NCBI RefSeq assembly: GCF_002844575.1
Contig: NZ_PIQO01000006.1
Span: 1-64,000, forward strand
Length of the DNA stretch: 64,000 nt
Direction: 5' to 3'
DNA from: Heyndrickxia camelliae
GTDB taxonomy: Bacteria; Bacillota; Bacilli; Bacillales; Bacillaceae_C
The position numbers were made by a program, and so were the translations under genes. Below, one piece after another: positions 34,495-44,194 of the stretch (positions are counted from its first letter, which is position 1; each line of letters begins with the position of its first letter). Under the pieces are notes generated by a model. It saw nothing but the letters and a program-made list of their open reading frames with translations, ran no database searches and was not told the origin of the DNA.

Positions 34495-34977
34495 TTAAAG
34501 CACAACAAACAGGAAATAGCCAACCATTAAAATTTGAATGAATCCTTTCGTGATGACACTGCTAATAAATCCGAGCAAAGATCCTATTCCAATTTTGAAG
34601 GCAGATTTCATGGAAGTGCGATTTACAAGCATTTCCCCTACTATTGCTCCAAGAAATGGACCAACTAGGATTCCAATGACTGGAATGACGAACGGACCAA
34701 TCAGTAAACCGATTGTACTTCCCCACACACCTGCTTTAGAACCGCCAAACTTTTTCACACCAATTAAATTAGATACATAATCCGCACTAAATAGTAAAAC
34801 AATGAAGAGAATTTCAATGCTCCAAAACAGCCAATTCAATGGATGGAAAGTGAAGAGAATTCCATACAGTATGAATGCTCCCAAGATAAATAGCACACTC
34901 GGAATAATCGGATAAACTAATCCTATAAAAGCAATGATAATAAGTATAACTATGAGTATCCAATAAAAAACTTCCAT
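34495..34977 (-). CDS. yqgC: YqgC, DUF456 membrane protein
   Basis: A 160-residue protein with four to five membrane spans. DUF456 landmarks are [16 protein letters not shown], the cytosolic [20 protein letters not shown] and a GAIVGEML block. The ATG at 34977 (MEVFYWIL) has AAGGATGAT at good distance; the ATG at 34986 lies inside that site. Function unknown; the same location next to sodA in B. subtilis. Confidence 0.85.
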   Translation of the reverse strand: MEVFYWILIVILIIIAFIGLVYPIIPSVLFILGAFILYGILFTFHPLNWLFWSIEILFIVLLFSADYVSNLIGVKKFGGSKAGVWGSTIGLLIGPFVIPVIGILVGPFLGAIVGEMLVNRTSMKSAFKIGIGSLLGFISSVITKGFIQILMVGYFLFVVL

Positions 34978-35020
34978 TCTTATCATCCTTTATACAAGAA
35001 GTAGAAAACAATACTTAACA

Positions 35021-35194
35021 TTATGAACTTTTATTATTAAAATGGTGAATAGCGGAGTCTAAAAACAAATGCATAAGCTCCTTGCCCATCTGCATATGGA
35101 TGTCGTAGGATACATACGAGATTAAGGACTTAAGTAGATTACGGGCTACTGAAATAGGCACTCTAATTTTAACGCGTGAAAATAGTACTTTCAT
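35021..35194 (-). CDS. Possible 57-residue protein
   Basis: In the 330-base gap between yqgC and yqgB, a leftward ATG opens a 57-codon frame starting MKVLFSRVKIRVPISVAR, with amphipathic helical middle (LLKSLISYVSYDIHMQM) and a histidine-containing end. It has only a weak site (AAGTGAAAA) before the ATG. Residue choice looks protein-like, and nothing else explains this gap. It might be a small regulatory or membrane-associated peptide. Reality is uncertain. Confidence 0.4.
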   Translation of the reverse strand: MKVLFSRVKIRVPISVARNLLKSLISYVSYDIHMQMGKELMHLFLDSAIHHFNNKSS

Positions 35195-35305
35195 TTTTCA
35201 CTTGATGTTAACTTATCGTAGAGAGGAGATGTAGAAATCAGATAGACGTGGACAATTTTTTTATATTTATCCACATGTTAAACGAATATAAAGGAAGTGA
35301 AGTAT

Positions 35306-36079
35306 ATGAATATATTTACAAGATTCGTTAAGAGTCTATATTCCCCAAAAGAGGTTGCTAAATATCGATTTCTTGGTATCGGAAAAACGATATTTTATGT
35401 TTTTGTGATTATGTTAATTTCCATTTTACCAGGAATTTATCATTTTTCAAAAATGGCTGCAACAGCAATAGAAGAAGGAAAACAAGTTTTTTTAGAGGAT
35501 CTTCCGCCATTTACGATTACAAATGGAAACCTAGATACGAAACAAAATCAGCCGCTTATTATCCCAAAAAGCAATGTTACGATTGTATTCGACCCAACAG
35601 GAGATATGAGTACAAAAGACGTCCAAGAAAAGGGCAATTCTGTTGGTCTCTTAAAGCATGATTTTGTTATAGTAGCGAATGGACAAGTACAAACCTTTCC
35701 ATATTCAGCACTTGAAAATATGAAGGTAACCAATAAAGATATTGATAACTTTATTAATTCATTAAAAGGTGTTATGTGGATAGCTGTACCAATTATCTTT
35801 CTTTTCTACTATTTATTTGTTTCTGCGTTAGGATTTATTAAGATATCTATTTTTGCAGGAATTGGTTCTTTATTTGCTCAAACTCTTAATAGGAAACTAA
35901 GTTATCGTCAAGGTTGGCGACTAGCAGCGCATAGTATTACATTATCCACTATCTTTTTTATGCTAATGGATTTCTTAAATACTGGCGTTCCGGCCGGGAT
36001 GTTTATAGATTGGTTCGTGTCCCTTCTATTCCTATATTTAACCATTAGAGAAATACCAAAATCAAAGAAAGTTGGATAA
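35306..36079 (+). CDS. yqgB: YqgB, DUF1189 membrane protein
   Basis: A 257-residue DUF1189 protein. It starts MNIFTRFVKSLYSPKEVAKY, has one N-terminal span (about 30-50), an extracellular beta-rich region with FTITNGNL and TIVFDPTG, and four more spans toward the end. AAGGAAGTG sits six bases before the ATG at 35306; the GTG three codons earlier lies inside it. Function unknown; syntenic with yqgB. Confidence 0.85.
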   Translation: MNIFTRFVKSLYSPKEVAKYRFLGIGKTIFYVFVIMLISILPGIYHFSKMAATAIEEGKQVFLEDLPPFTITNGNLDTKQNQPLIIPKSNVTIVFDPTGDMSTKDVQEKGNSVGLLKHDFVIVANGQVQTFPYSALENMKVTNKDIDNFINSLKGVMWIAVPIIFLFYYLFVSALGFIKISIFAGIGSLFAQTLNRKLSYRQGWRLAAHSITLSTIFFMLMDFLNTGVPAGMFIDWFVSLLFLYLTIREIPKSKKVG

Positions 36080-36081
36080 AG

Positions 36082-36099
36082 AACTGGCAGATGCCAGTT
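36082..36099 (+). terminator. Terminator of yqgB
   Basis: A perfect 8-bp stem (AACTGGCA with TGCCAGTT) and a two-base loop directly after the stop, followed by a run of eight to nine T. Confidence 0.9.
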
Positions 36100-36188
36100 T
36101 TTTTTTATATAAATATTTTCTTTACAGTCATATTCCTCTATGGACAAGCATATATACATGATATATCAATTCTTAGGGGGCATTCATT

Positions 36189-36509
36189 TTGAAAAAATTC
36201 GTAGCTTTAGTCGCAGCAATAATTGTACTTTACAGTGTTTATTATGATTTGAAGATTGGAACCATCCCCTCTGTAACACATGCATCCGAGGTAAAAACTC
36301 CTTCCCAAAATACCACAAAACCAACTACACCATATGAAAAAAAGATTGTTCAGCCGGGTGATACTGTTTTGACGATTGTTGAGCAATTACAAAAGGGATC
36401 ACTTTCTGTATCCATGGATAAAGTCATAACTGATTTTCAAAAATTAAATAATGGAATAAAGCCTGAGGAAATTCAGATTGGGCAAGAATATAAATTCCCC
36501 ATTTACTAA
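36189..36509 (+). CDS. yqfZ: LysM-domain secreted/anchored protein, YqfZ-like
   Basis: A 106-residue protein with an N-terminal signal/anchor segment (VALVAAIIVLYSVYYD), a low-complexity linker rich in Thr and Pro, and a LysM-like domain (KKIVQPGDTVLTIVEQL to EIQIGQEYKFPIY). LysM binds peptidoglycan. TTG start with GGGGGCATT upstream. Holds the YqfZ position just before ispG. Confidence 0.78.
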   Translation: MKKFVALVAAIIVLYSVYYDLKIGTIPSVTHASEVKTPSQNTTKPTTPYEKKIVQPGDTVLTIVEQLQKGSLSVSMDKVITDFQKLNNGIKPEEIQIGQEYKFPIY

Positions 36510-36680
36510 GCTCCTTTGCTTTAATAGTATACGAAAATCTTAAATACACTTATTTAGTTAAAATAATTAAACTTTATGAGCGGATACCCATTACCAAAAA
36601 CACCCGTAGGATTAATAACAAATGACCAGCGAAACCATTAATCAAAAACTGCTTTTATTAAAAAGACGAAAGGGTATTTC

Positions 36681-36708
36681 TTGTCAATTTCGGGAGAAGT
36701 GATAAAAT
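36681..36708 (+). promoter_or_regulatory. SigA-type promoter of ispG
   Basis: TTGTCA at 36681-36686 and TAAAAT at 36703-36708 with 16 bases between, about 65 bases before the ispG start. Good match to a vegetative promoter. Confidence 0.6.
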
Positions 36709-36771
36709 ACATATGTATATGTTAATTTAAAAATATAATTAGAGTTTTTAAATATAAAGGAGAGAAAACCC

Positions 36772-37878
36772 TTGGGTGAACTTATACATCGTTCAAAAAC
36801 GCGTCCCGTTAAAGTTGGTAATTTAACAATCGGGGGCAGCAATGAACTTTTTATTCAAAGTATGACAACAACCAAAACTCATGATGTAGATGCAACCGTA
36901 CGTCAGATTGAACGTTTAGAAGAAGCTGGATGTCAGATTGTCAGAGTGGCATGCCCAGACGAGCGTGCTGCTAATGCGATTCCAGAAATAAAAAAACGAA
37001 TTAATATTCCTTTAGTCGCAGATATCCATTTCGATTATCGCCTTGCATTAAAGGCAATTGAAGGCGGAGTAGACAAAATCAGGATAAATCCTGGTAATAT
37101 CGGAAAAAGAGAAAAGGTAGAAGCTGTTGTGAAGGCTGCCAAAGAACGCGGTATTCCGATTCGTATTGGAGTGAATGCAGGAAGTTTAGAGAGACATATT
37201 TTGCAAAAATATGGATATCCTACTGCTGACGGTATGGTAGAAAGTGCTTTGCATCATATTAAGATCCTGGAAGATTTAGACTTCCACGATATTATTGTAT
37301 CCATGAAAGCATCCGATGTTAATCTTGCTATTGAAGCGTATGACAAAGCTGCCAGAGCATTCGATTATCCTCTTCATCTTGGTATTACGGAATCAGGAAC
37401 ATTATTTTCCGGGACTGTGAAAAGTGCAGCTGGACTGGGCGCTATCTTAAATAAAGGTATTGGTAATACACTTCGGATTTCCCTAAGTGCTGACCCTGTA
37501 GAGGAAGTAAAAGTTGCAAGAGAGCTTCTAAAGGTATTTGGCCTTTCCTCTAATGCAGCTACTTTAATTTCTTGTCCAACATGTGGAAGAATTGAAATCG
37601 ACCTTATCAGTATTGCCAATGAAGTTGAAGAATATATTTCAACTATCAAAGCACCTATTAAAGTATCCGTACTTGGCTGTGCTGTAAATGGACCTGGCGA
37701 AGCTAGAGAAGCTGATATTGGAATAGCCGGAGCACGTGGAGAAGGTTTATTATTCCGTAAAGGACAAATTGTTAGAAAAGTACCGGAAGAAACGATGGTG
37801 GAAGAATTAAAGAAAGAAATTGATATCGTCGCGGAGGAGTACTTTAAAAAACAAGCATTAGAAGAACAAAATCAATAA
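36772..37878 (+). CDS. ispG: 4-hydroxy-3-methylbut-2-enyl diphosphate synthase
   Basis: A 368-residue IspG (GcpE), the penultimate MEP-pathway enzyme, converting MEcPP to HMBPP with a [4Fe-4S] cluster. The cluster ligands are visible in [12 protein letters not shown] and [18 protein letters not shown] in the C-terminal part; the TIM-barrel half has [11 protein letters not shown] and [10 protein letters not shown]. It starts at TTG with AAGGAGAG upstream, followed by a strong terminator. The electron donor (flavodoxin or ferredoxin) is not encoded here. ispH lies 7.3 kb downstream on the same strand. Confidence 0.96.
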   Translation: MGELIHRSKTRPVKVGNLTIGGSNELFIQSMTTTKTHDVDATVRQIERLEEAGCQIVRVACPDERAANAIPEIKKRINIPLVADIHFDYRLALKAIEGGVDKIRINPGNIGKREKVEAVVKAAKERGIPIRIGVNAGSLERHILQKYGYPTADGMVESALHHIKILEDLDFHDIIVSMKASDVNLAIEAYDKAARAFDYPLHLGITESGTLFSGTVKSAAGLGAILNKGIGNTLRISLSADPVEEVKVARELLKVFGLSSNAATLISCPTCGRIEIDLISIANEVEEYISTIKAPIKVSVLGCAVNGPGEAREADIGIAGARGEGLLFRKGQIVRKVPEETMVEELKKEIDIVAEEYFKKQALEEQNQ

Positions 37879-37880
37879 AA

Positions 37881-37910
37881 GAAAAAGCGTGCCAAACGGC
37901 ACGCTTTTTC
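37881..37910. terminator. Convergent terminator ispG/yqfX
   Basis: A perfect 13-bp stem (37881-37893 with 37898-37910) and four-base loop AAAC, with A and T runs on both sides. Confidence 0.95.
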
Positions 37911-37928
37911 TTCGCTCCTACGATCCAT

Positions 37929-38354
37929 TTAAAAAAATGGAAGAACAAATATCCCTATAATGATGGAAACGACTCCTATCCCTATACTCCATGCACCCAA
38001 GGTTCCAGCACCCTTATGACGGGCTACAAAACCAAGAATAACTGCCGCAGCACCTAATATGACTGGTAAGACAAATAATGAAATAATCGATAATGCTAAT
38101 GCAGCCCAGCCAATTACTCGGCCGCCTGTGTTCACATCATCCCTGTCATTTTCGTCCGTATCCTCATAATGATTCATATTAACAGGTGTGGCAATTTCTG
38201 CAGCTGTTTCTTCATGAAAATCATGATGATTATCATCCACTTTTCGAGCATGATAAAAATCGTCTACATCTTCTGCATCCTGTATTTCATCATAATCATC
38301 CTCGACAATATTTACATCATTATCAAGCTTGTCATAACGTGTATCTTCTTTCAA
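37929..38354 (-). CDS. yqfX: YqfX, DUF4190-like membrane protein
   Basis: A 141-residue protein. The first 80 residues are acidic and histidine-rich, low-complexity (DYDEIQDAEDVDDFYHARK); the last 60 contain two membrane spans with WAALALSIISLFVLPVILGAA and a GFVARHKGAG turn typical of the YqfX/DUF4190 group. Function unknown. It starts with MKEDTRYD and lies between ispG and yqfW as in B. subtilis. Confidence 0.82.
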   Translation of the reverse strand: MKEDTRYDKLDNDVNIVEDDYDEIQDAEDVDDFYHARKVDDNHHDFHEETAAEIATPVNMNHYEDTDENDRDDVNTGGRVIGWAALALSIISLFVLPVILGAAAVILGFVARHKGAGTLGAWSIGIGVVSIIIGIFVLPFF

Positions 38355-38554
38355 TGCTATCCCCTCACTTTCTAGAGTAAGAGCAGGAGCATTTATTAGT
38401 GTGTGTCTTTCAAAGCGAAAATATTCGATTTAGGTAATATACTATATTTTTTTCACATCATTCTTAGGATATGTTACACTTTGTTCGTAGCATTTTATCC
38501 TTACTAAAAACATGGATTGAAATGAAAAAGAACATGCTAAGGAGTATCGTCTTT

Positions 38555-39124
38555 ATGAAAAAAAGATTTGGAATAGATATTGATGGAACCGTAACAAGCC
38601 CTGATGCACTATTGCCATTCATCAACAATGAATATCAATTAACATTAACATTGGATGATATCACAGAATACGAACTAACAAATGTGATTGATATTCCGCC
38701 TGCTGAATTTTATGATTGGTTTACCAAAACCGAACCGGTGATTTATGCTGAATCCCCGCTTGCAGTAGGAGCAAAAGAAGTTTTAAATAGATGGAAAGAA
38801 GAATTTGAACTTTATTTCATTAGCGCAAGAAGTAAAAGCCTGTTGGAAGTAACGAATAAATGGTTTAATCAAAATGATATAAAGTTTCATCATATTGAAT
38901 TAATCGGCTCCCATCATAAAGTAGAAACAGCCAAAAAATACAAAGTAGACTTATTTTTCGAAGATAAACACGATAACGCGGTCACAATACATAAAGAGTT
39001 AGGAATTCCCGTCCTCTTATTTGATACACCATATAATCGTGATCCTATTCCAGAAGGTGTGGTTAGGGTAAAGGATTGGAAAGAAGCGGAAGAATGGGTA
39101 AAGAATTGGATTAAAAAATCATAA
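38555..39124 (+). CDS. yqfW: YqfW, HAD-family 5'-nucleotidase-like phosphatase
   Basis: A 189-residue HAD-superfamily hydrolase of the 5'(3')-deoxyribonucleotidase type C. The nucleophile motif FGIDIDGTVTSPD is at the N-terminus, ISARSK is motif II (near 90) and LFFEDKHDNAVT is the acidic motif IV (about 125-140). The ATG at 38555 (MKKRFGID) has AAGGAG ten bases upstream; the frame open to 38471 has no site. Substrate not certain. Confidence 0.85.
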   Translation: MKKRFGIDIDGTVTSPDALLPFINNEYQLTLTLDDITEYELTNVIDIPPAEFYDWFTKTEPVIYAESPLAVGAKEVLNRWKEEFELYFISARSKSLLEVTNKWFNQNDIKFHHIELIGSHHKVETAKKYKVDLFFEDKHDNAVTIHKELGIPVLLFDTPYNRDPIPEGVVRVKDWKEAEEWVKNWIKKS

Positions 39125-39148
39125 GGAAATCACTCCTTATGATTTTTT
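39113..39148. terminator. Convergent terminator yqfW/zur
   Basis: A 15-bp perfect stem (39113-39127 with 39134-39148) with a six-base loop; the left arm includes the last codons and stop of yqfW, and the right arm ends at the zur stop. Confidence 0.93.
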
Positions 39149-39579
39149 TACATTTGATGTTGATTCCTGCAATCGGGGCATTTCCCATATATTTCAAATT
39201 TATGTCCTGATACTTCATAACCTTTCATATCCCCTTGTATTTGGGTCATGGGACATATATCAATTTCTTTCGTTTTCCCACAATCTAAACAGATAAAATG
39301 ATGATGATGATCTCTCGTGGAACAACTAAAACGAAAATGCTTTTCACCAGATAGCTCCGTTTCTTCCAATATATCTAATTGTGCGAATAAGGATAAATTC
39401 CGATATATTGTATCAAAGCTTAATCCTGGATAATCCTCTTTCATATATTCAAGAACATCCTTTGCTGTCAAATACTTATTATTTGAAGCAAATAGCTCAA
39501 GCATTTGTTCTCGTTTTCCCGTATGCTTATAACCTTTTTCTTTAAGTGTTTGCATGGCTTCTGCTAATTCCATGACCAT
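39148..39579 (-). CDS. zur: Zinc uptake regulator Zur
   Basis: A 143-residue Fur-family repressor sensing zinc. The winged-helix part contains [18 protein letters not shown] and the recognition region [30 protein letters not shown] holds regulatory metal ligands and the first CxxC, and [10 protein letters not shown] the second, forming the structural zinc site. It begins just three bases after the znuB stop with AGAGGTG overlapping, so it is last in znuC-znuB-zur. It probably represses its own operon. Confidence 0.93.
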   Translation of the reverse strand: MVMELAEAMQTLKEKGYKHTGKREQMLELFASNNKYLTAKDVLEYMKEDYPGLSFDTIYRNLSLFAQLDILEETELSGEKHFRFSCSTRDHHHHFICLDCGKTKEIDICPMTQIQGDMKGYEVSGHKFEIYGKCPDCRNQHQM

Positions 39580-40440
39580 TTACACCTCTTCTTCTCTTGT
39601 CTTTAATAGCCCAGTTCTTGTACGTTTGATGAGTATAGAAATTAGTAATAATATAATCGAAATGATGACAATGGTTCCACCTGGAGCTAAATCCATGTAA
39701 TATGCACTTACTAATCCGCCAATAACCGATATCTCCCCGAAGATGATCGAATAAACAATCGTTTGTTTAAACCCCTTGGCAATTCTCATACTTGCAGCAA
39801 CTGGCAATGTCATTAAAGCTGATACAAGCAATATTCCGACAATCCTCATAGCGGAAGCGATGACTAGTGCAACAATAATAATAAATATAAAATGGATTGT
39901 TTTGGCAGGAATTCCAGATGCTTTGGCGTGTTCCTCGTCAAAGGATAAAACAAATAACTCTTTATATAACAAGAAAATCGTTGCAAGCACAATGATGAAA
40001 ATAATGGAAATAATCCATAAATCAGTACTACTTACAGCACTAACACTTCCGAATAGGTAGTTCATTAAATCGGTATTAAATCCACCTGCCATTGAAATAA
40101 ATATCACCGCAACACCGATACCACTTGATAATATAATTGGAATCGCAAGCTCTTGGTAATGCTTATATACTGCTCGCAACCGTTCTATAAAGATGGAACC
40201 GAAGACGGAAAATGCCATCCCCAAATAAAGAGGGTTCAACCCTGATAATACAGCAATCTTTTTACTGATAAATAAACTAACCGCAATACCTGACAATGTT
40301 ACATGACTTAATGCATCTGCAATTAATGAAAGTCTGCGTACAACAATAAATGTGCCAAGGAGAGGCGCAATGATTCCAATAATTAAACCAGTTAAAAAAG
40401 TATTCCTTAAAAATTCGTAATGAAAGAATGCTGAAATCAT
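39580..40440 (-). CDS. znuB: Zinc ABC transporter permease ZnuB/AdcB
   Basis: A 286-residue ABC-3-family permease with eight to nine spans, in the manganese/zinc uptake family. The start FFHYEFLRNTFLTGLIIGIIA, the conserved IADALSHVTLSGIAV in loop 2 and TLPVAASMRIAKGF near 225 are typical. It makes the membrane channel with ZnuC. It starts 21 bases after the znuC stop, in the same operon. A zinc-binding ZnuA lipoprotein is not in this window. Confidence 0.93.
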   Translation of the reverse strand: MISAFFHYEFLRNTFLTGLIIGIIAPLLGTFIVVRRLSLIADALSHVTLSGIAVSLFISKKIAVLSGLNPLYLGMAFSVFGSIFIERLRAVYKHYQELAIPIILSSGIGVAVIFISMAGGFNTDLMNYLFGSVSAVSSTDLWIISIIFIIVLATIFLLYKELFVLSFDEEHAKASGIPAKTIHFIFIIIVALVIASAMRIVGILLVSALMTLPVAASMRIAKGFKQTIVYSIIFGEISVIGGLVSAYYMDLAPGGTIVIISIILLLISILIKRTRTGLLKTREEEV

Positions 40441-40461
40441 TCGATTTTGTTCTCCTTTATA

Positions 40462-41220
40462 TTAATTATGTTCATGGGAAAGTACTTTCACGTCAAACTG
40501 ATAAAAGGAAGATAAATCCTTCTCTTCAAGTTTTTCATATTCTTCCTTGTCACCATGAAAATGCAAAAATTTGTTTAAACAAGCTACATGAGTAACTTTG
40601 TTCGTAACCGTTCCAATATCATGGGTTACCAGAATTAACGTAATTCCTAATTGTTTATTGAGCTTATCCAGCATTTCATAAAAGGCTTGAACGTTTTTCA
40701 CGTCCACCCCTACGGTGGGTTCATCTAAAATAAGAATTTCCGGTTTGCTTACAATTGCCCTAGCAATAAATACTCGCTGTTGCTGTCCTCCGGAAAGTTC
40801 CCCGATATTTCGATGTATAAATGGATCCATGCCAACTGAATGAATGGCAGAGATAACATCTTCTTTCATTTTCTTATCCATAAAGTGAAATAAACCAATC
40901 TTTTTGGTCAATCCGCTGGCAACTACTTCATATACAGTAGCTGGAAACCCCGTGTTAAAAGAATTCGCTTTTTGTGAAACAAAACCTATCCGATCCCATT
41001 CTCGAAATTTCGATATTGGCATTCCGAATAATTCGATTCTCCCTTTTTGCGGCTTTAATAATCCCAGAATCAATTTTAATAATGTGGATTTTCCAGAACC
41101 ATTTGGACCCACAAGCCCCAAAAACGATCCTTTTGGTATAGAAAGATCTATATTTTCAAGAACATTTTCACGTTCATATCGAAAACTAACATTTTTTACA
41201 TTAATAATCGGATTTTCCAA
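40462..41220 (-). CDS. znuC: Zinc ABC transporter ATPase ZnuC/AdcC
   Basis: A 252-residue ABC ATPase. Walker A is GPNGSGKSTLLKLI (about 37-50), the signature LSGGQQQRVFIARAI and Walker B ILILDEPTVGVD are present, followed by the H-loop VTHDIGTV. It energises zinc uptake with ZnuB. The start is TTG with GAGGAGAACC upstream. It heads the znuC-znuB-zur operon, and a Zur-box-like site lies just in front. Confidence 0.94.
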   Translation of the reverse strand: MENPIINVKNVSFRYERENVLENIDLSIPKGSFLGLVGPNGSGKSTLLKLILGLLKPQKGRIELFGMPISKFREWDRIGFVSQKANSFNTGFPATVYEVVASGLTKKIGLFHFMDKKMKEDVISAIHSVGMDPFIHRNIGELSGGQQQRVFIARAIVSKPEILILDEPTVGVDVKNVQAFYEMLDKLNKQLGITLILVTHDIGTVTNKVTHVACLNKFLHFHGDKEEYEKLEEKDLSSFYQFDVKVLSHEHN

Positions 41221-41235
41221 TGAAGGTTCTCCTCT

Positions 41236-41257
41236 CGATAATAATCATTCCGATTTA
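41236..41257 (-). promoter_or_regulatory. Candidate Zur box upstream of znuC
   Basis: On the leftward strand TAAATCGGAATGATTATTAT resembles the B. subtilis Zur operator (AAATCGTAAT, one base, ATTACGATTT); the left half matches well, the right half is weaker. It lies 16-37 bases before znuC, suitable for repression. Confidence 0.5.
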
Positions 41258-41401
41258 GAACATTTATGAGTATACCCCAATTCGCACAGTATGTAAAACT
41301 TTTTCGCTTCAGGAGTTGTTTTTTATTTAGTAAAAAAGCATATAAAAATTGGAACATTTTCTATGTCCCCTTCATATGTTTCAACAAGGGAGTGATGTGC
41401 G

Positions 41402-41656
41402 ATGAAATTATTACAAAATGTGATTAATTACAAAATCAACATAATCACAGGAGATGAATTACTTAAATATGCCAAACAATTTAATGTTCAATTAACGAAA
41501 GCGGATGCAAGTAAAATCGCAGCTTATCTGCGTGGTAAAAATCTAAATATTTTCAGTGACAGCGACCGTGCCAAGGCCATAAAAGATGTAGCGAAAATAA
41601 CAAGTCCAGAGATTGCCAAAGAAATTAATAAGGTTTTAGTTCAATTTACAAAATAG
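41402..41656 (+). CDS. yqfT: YqfT, DUF2624 family
   Basis: An 84-residue protein starting MKLLQNVINYKINIITGDEL with KQFNVQLTKADASKIAAYLR, typical of the DUF2624 family between zur-zone genes and nfo in Bacillus. It appears to be a small helical cytosolic protein. AGGGAGTGATG precedes the ATG. Function unknown. Confidence 0.85.
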   Translation: MKLLQNVINYKINIITGDELLKYAKQFNVQLTKADASKIAAYLRGKNLNIFSDSDRAKAIKDVAKITSPEIAKEINKVLVQFTK

Positions 41657-41667
41657 GTATCAAAAAT

Positions 41668-41694
41668 AAAAGATCGGGAAATTCCCGATCTTTT
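41668..41694. terminator. Convergent terminator yqfT/nfo
   Basis: A perfect 12-bp stem (AAAAGATCGGGA with its complement) and short loop with A/T runs on either side. Confidence 0.93.
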
Positions 41695-42591
41695 TTATTC
41701 TTCATTCATGATTGTCTCTAATAAGTTATCATCAAATTTCTTATTTAGAAGCATAGCAATTTCATGCTTATACGGTGGCTTCTTATTATTCTTGTCTTCC
41801 CCTACAAATGGGGTTTCTAATATTTTCGGAATGTCCTTTAACTGATCATGGTGAACAACATAGTTTAAAGCATCGAACCCAATATGTCCAAAACCGATAT
41901 TCTCATGACGATCCTTTCTAGCTCCACATGGGTTTTTGCTATCGTTAATATGCAGTACTTTTATTTTATCAATTCCGAGGATTTTATCGAACTCCTCTAA
42001 AACTCCATCAAAATTATGAACGATATCGTAGCCAGCATCATGGGTATGACATGTATCAAAGCATACAGATAATTTATCATTATGTTTTACACCTTCAAAA
42101 ATTTGCGCAAGTTCTTCAAAGGATCGACCGCATTCAGATCCTTTTCCCGCCATAGTCTCTAAGGCAATTTGGACCTTTTCATTACCTGTCAAAACCTCAT
42201 TTAATCCTTCAATTATTTTCTTAATCCCTATTTCTGCACCTTCCCCTACATGTGCACCAGGATGTAAAACGATTTGCTTTGCACCGATAGCCTCTGTACG
42301 ATCAATTTCAGAGCGCAGAAAATTCACTCCAAGTTCAAAAGTATTAGCATTTACGGCATTCCCTATATTAATGATATACGGTGCATGGACAATAATTTCA
42401 TCGATTCCATGCTCTTTCATATGTGCCACTCCTGCCTCAATGTTCAAGTCTTCTATTTTTTTTCGTCTTGTATTTTGAGGTGCACCAGTATAAATCATGA
42501 ATGTATTAGCACCATATGACACCGCTTCTTCACTTGCTGCGAGCAGCATCTTTTTTCCACTCATAGAAACATGAGATCCTAATCTAAGCAT
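41695..42591 (-). CDS. nfo: Endonuclease IV
   Basis: A 298-residue AP endonuclease that nicks DNA 5' to abasic sites in base-excision repair. The three-zinc site motifs are all present: APYIINIGN and HPGAHVG region, [14 protein letters not shown] near 175 and [20 protein letters not shown] near 215, GFGHIGFDA. Length is typical for Bacillus YqfS. It lies 24 bases downstream of cshB on the same strand, so probably co-transcribed. Confidence 0.96.
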   Translation of the reverse strand: MLRLGSHVSMSGKKMLLAASEEAVSYGANTFMIYTGAPQNTRRKKIEDLNIEAGVAHMKEHGIDEIIVHAPYIINIGNAVNANTFELGVNFLRSEIDRTEAIGAKQIVLHPGAHVGEGAEIGIKKIIEGLNEVLTGNEKVQIALETMAGKGSECGRSFEELAQIFEGVKHNDKLSVCFDTCHTHDAGYDIVHNFDGVLEEFDKILGIDKIKVLHINDSKNPCGARKDRHENIGFGHIGFDALNYVVHHDQLKDIPKILETPFVGEDKNNKKPPYKHEIAMLLNKKFDDNLLETIMNEE

Positions 42592-42615
42592 TTCTCACAA
42601 CTCCCTCTCGCCTAT

Positions 42616-43941
42616 TTATTTGCGTTTTTGAAGTTTTCTTTCCCTTTTCTTAATTTGCTCTACTTCTCTATTTATTTTCTTCTTATAGCCTGGTTTTACC
42701 TTTTTAGGTTTCTTCACCATATTTCTAGCTTTTTCTTCTATTTCATTTGATATTTTTCTTCTTTTAGTTCTTTTATTACGATCCTCAAGTTGTATCCATT
42801 CTCCCCTGTGAATATCCTGATTCTGAAAATGAATTCCCAATTTCTCCAAACGATTTAAAGCATCTTCATCCGAGATATCGTAGATTGTCAAGGCTATTCC
42901 GGAAGCACCGGCCCGAGCCGTTCTTCCGGCACGATGAATATAAAAATCAAGATCCTGAGGTAGCTCATAATTAATGACATGACTAACCCCTTCTATATCA
43001 ATACCACGAGCAGCAAGATCTGTTGCAATAATATATTGATATTCAAGGTTACGGATTTGCTTCATCACTTTGGTGCGTTCACGCGGTGTTAAATCACCAT
43101 GTAACTTACCCACTTTCATCCCTTTTTCCAGCAGTTGATCTGCTACTTGATCCGCCATTGCTTTTGTATTAGTAAACACAATAGCTAGATATGGGTTAAT
43201 CATCCCTAAAATTTGATATAACAAGTCGATTTTTTCGCGACTTTTCAGCGGAACAAGAATATGCTCAATATTCTCTGCTGAAATATGTTTAGTTTGTACA
43301 TGCTCGTACGTTGGATTTTCCATATATTTTTTTAAGAAGGGCTTCATTTTTTCTGGGATGGTTGCCGAGAATACAAGCATCTGCAGTTCTTCTGGCATAC
43401 GTCCTGCTATTTGATCTACATCAAAGAGAAAGCCCATATCCAACATTAAGTCAGCTTCATCCACTACCAGTGTCTTAGCAGTATAAACCAATAAAGCCTG
43501 TTCCCTTATTAAATCGTTAATTCTCCCCGGAGTACCAACCACGATTTGCGGTTGTTTTTTCAGCTTTTCAATTGTACGCTGTTTATCCGTACCCCCAATA
43601 AATAAGCGGGAATGAATCGCACTTTGAGCATCTTCATTTATTTTCGTTATTTTTTGGATCTCATGATATATTTGACTGGCTAATTCCCGAGTCGGAGCCG
43701 TAATAACAGCTTGTACCTCCTCTTTGCCTGGATCAATAGAGTGAATAATTGGTAACAAATAGGCATGTGTTTTCCCTGTACCTGTCTGTGATTGCCCAAT
43801 TGCACTCTCCCCTCGCATAATATTTGGAATCATCTTTTTTTGAATTTCAGTCGGTTCATAAAAACCCAGTTCATTTATTGCTTTTTCTATAAATGGTTTA
43901 AAGTGGAAAATAGAAAATCGATTTTCACTCAAAAATTTCAC
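42616..43941 (-). CDS. cshB: DEAD-box RNA helicase CshB
   Basis: A 441-residue ATP-dependent RNA helicase. Motifs in order: Q motif GFYEPTEIQ, Walker A SQTGTGKT, PTRELA, GTPGR, DEAD (here VVDEADLML), SAT, then helicase domain 2 with IATDLAARGID and YIHRAGRTARAG. The basic C-terminal extension ending KKRERKLQKRK is typical of CshB (cold-shock, RNA unwinding). A GTG (43941) and a TTG four codons later are both possible starts; AAAGGGTG lies between them and upstream. It is upstream of nfo. Confidence 0.95.
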   Translation of the reverse strand: MKFLSENRFSIFHFKPFIEKAINELGFYEPTEIQKKMIPNIMRGESAIGQSQTGTGKTHAYLLPIIHSIDPGKEEVQAVITAPTRELASQIYHEIQKITKINEDAQSAIHSRLFIGGTDKQRTIEKLKKQPQIVVGTPGRINDLIREQALLVYTAKTLVVDEADLMLDMGFLFDVDQIAGRMPEELQMLVFSATIPEKMKPFLKKYMENPTYEHVQTKHISAENIEHILVPLKSREKIDLLYQILGMINPYLAIVFTNTKAMADQVADQLLEKGMKVGKLHGDLTPRERTKVMKQIRNLEYQYIIATDLAARGIDIEGVSHVINYELPQDLDFYIHRAGRTARAGASGIALTIYDISDEDALNRLEKLGIHFQNQDIHRGEWIQLEDRNKRTKRRKISNEIEEKARNMVKKPKKVKPGYKKKINREVEQIKKRERKLQKRK

Positions 43942-44194
43942 ACCCTTTAAAAGGAAATTTTATATTATTTTCAATCAAAAATGTACTAAATCAAGTCAAA
44001 TTTAATGAAAAGTCCATTTTGTTATTATAATCGACATTAAAGAAAACTTCCACCCTCACCTAAAAGGATTGGATAAGATATCACAGGAGCCTTTCCTTAG
44101 AATTATATTTCTGTGGAAATACAAGACGTTTTTTACTTTTTTGCATATTGTAATATAGAGCAAATTTTTGTTTTCTAGAGAGGAGGCGTAAGGG

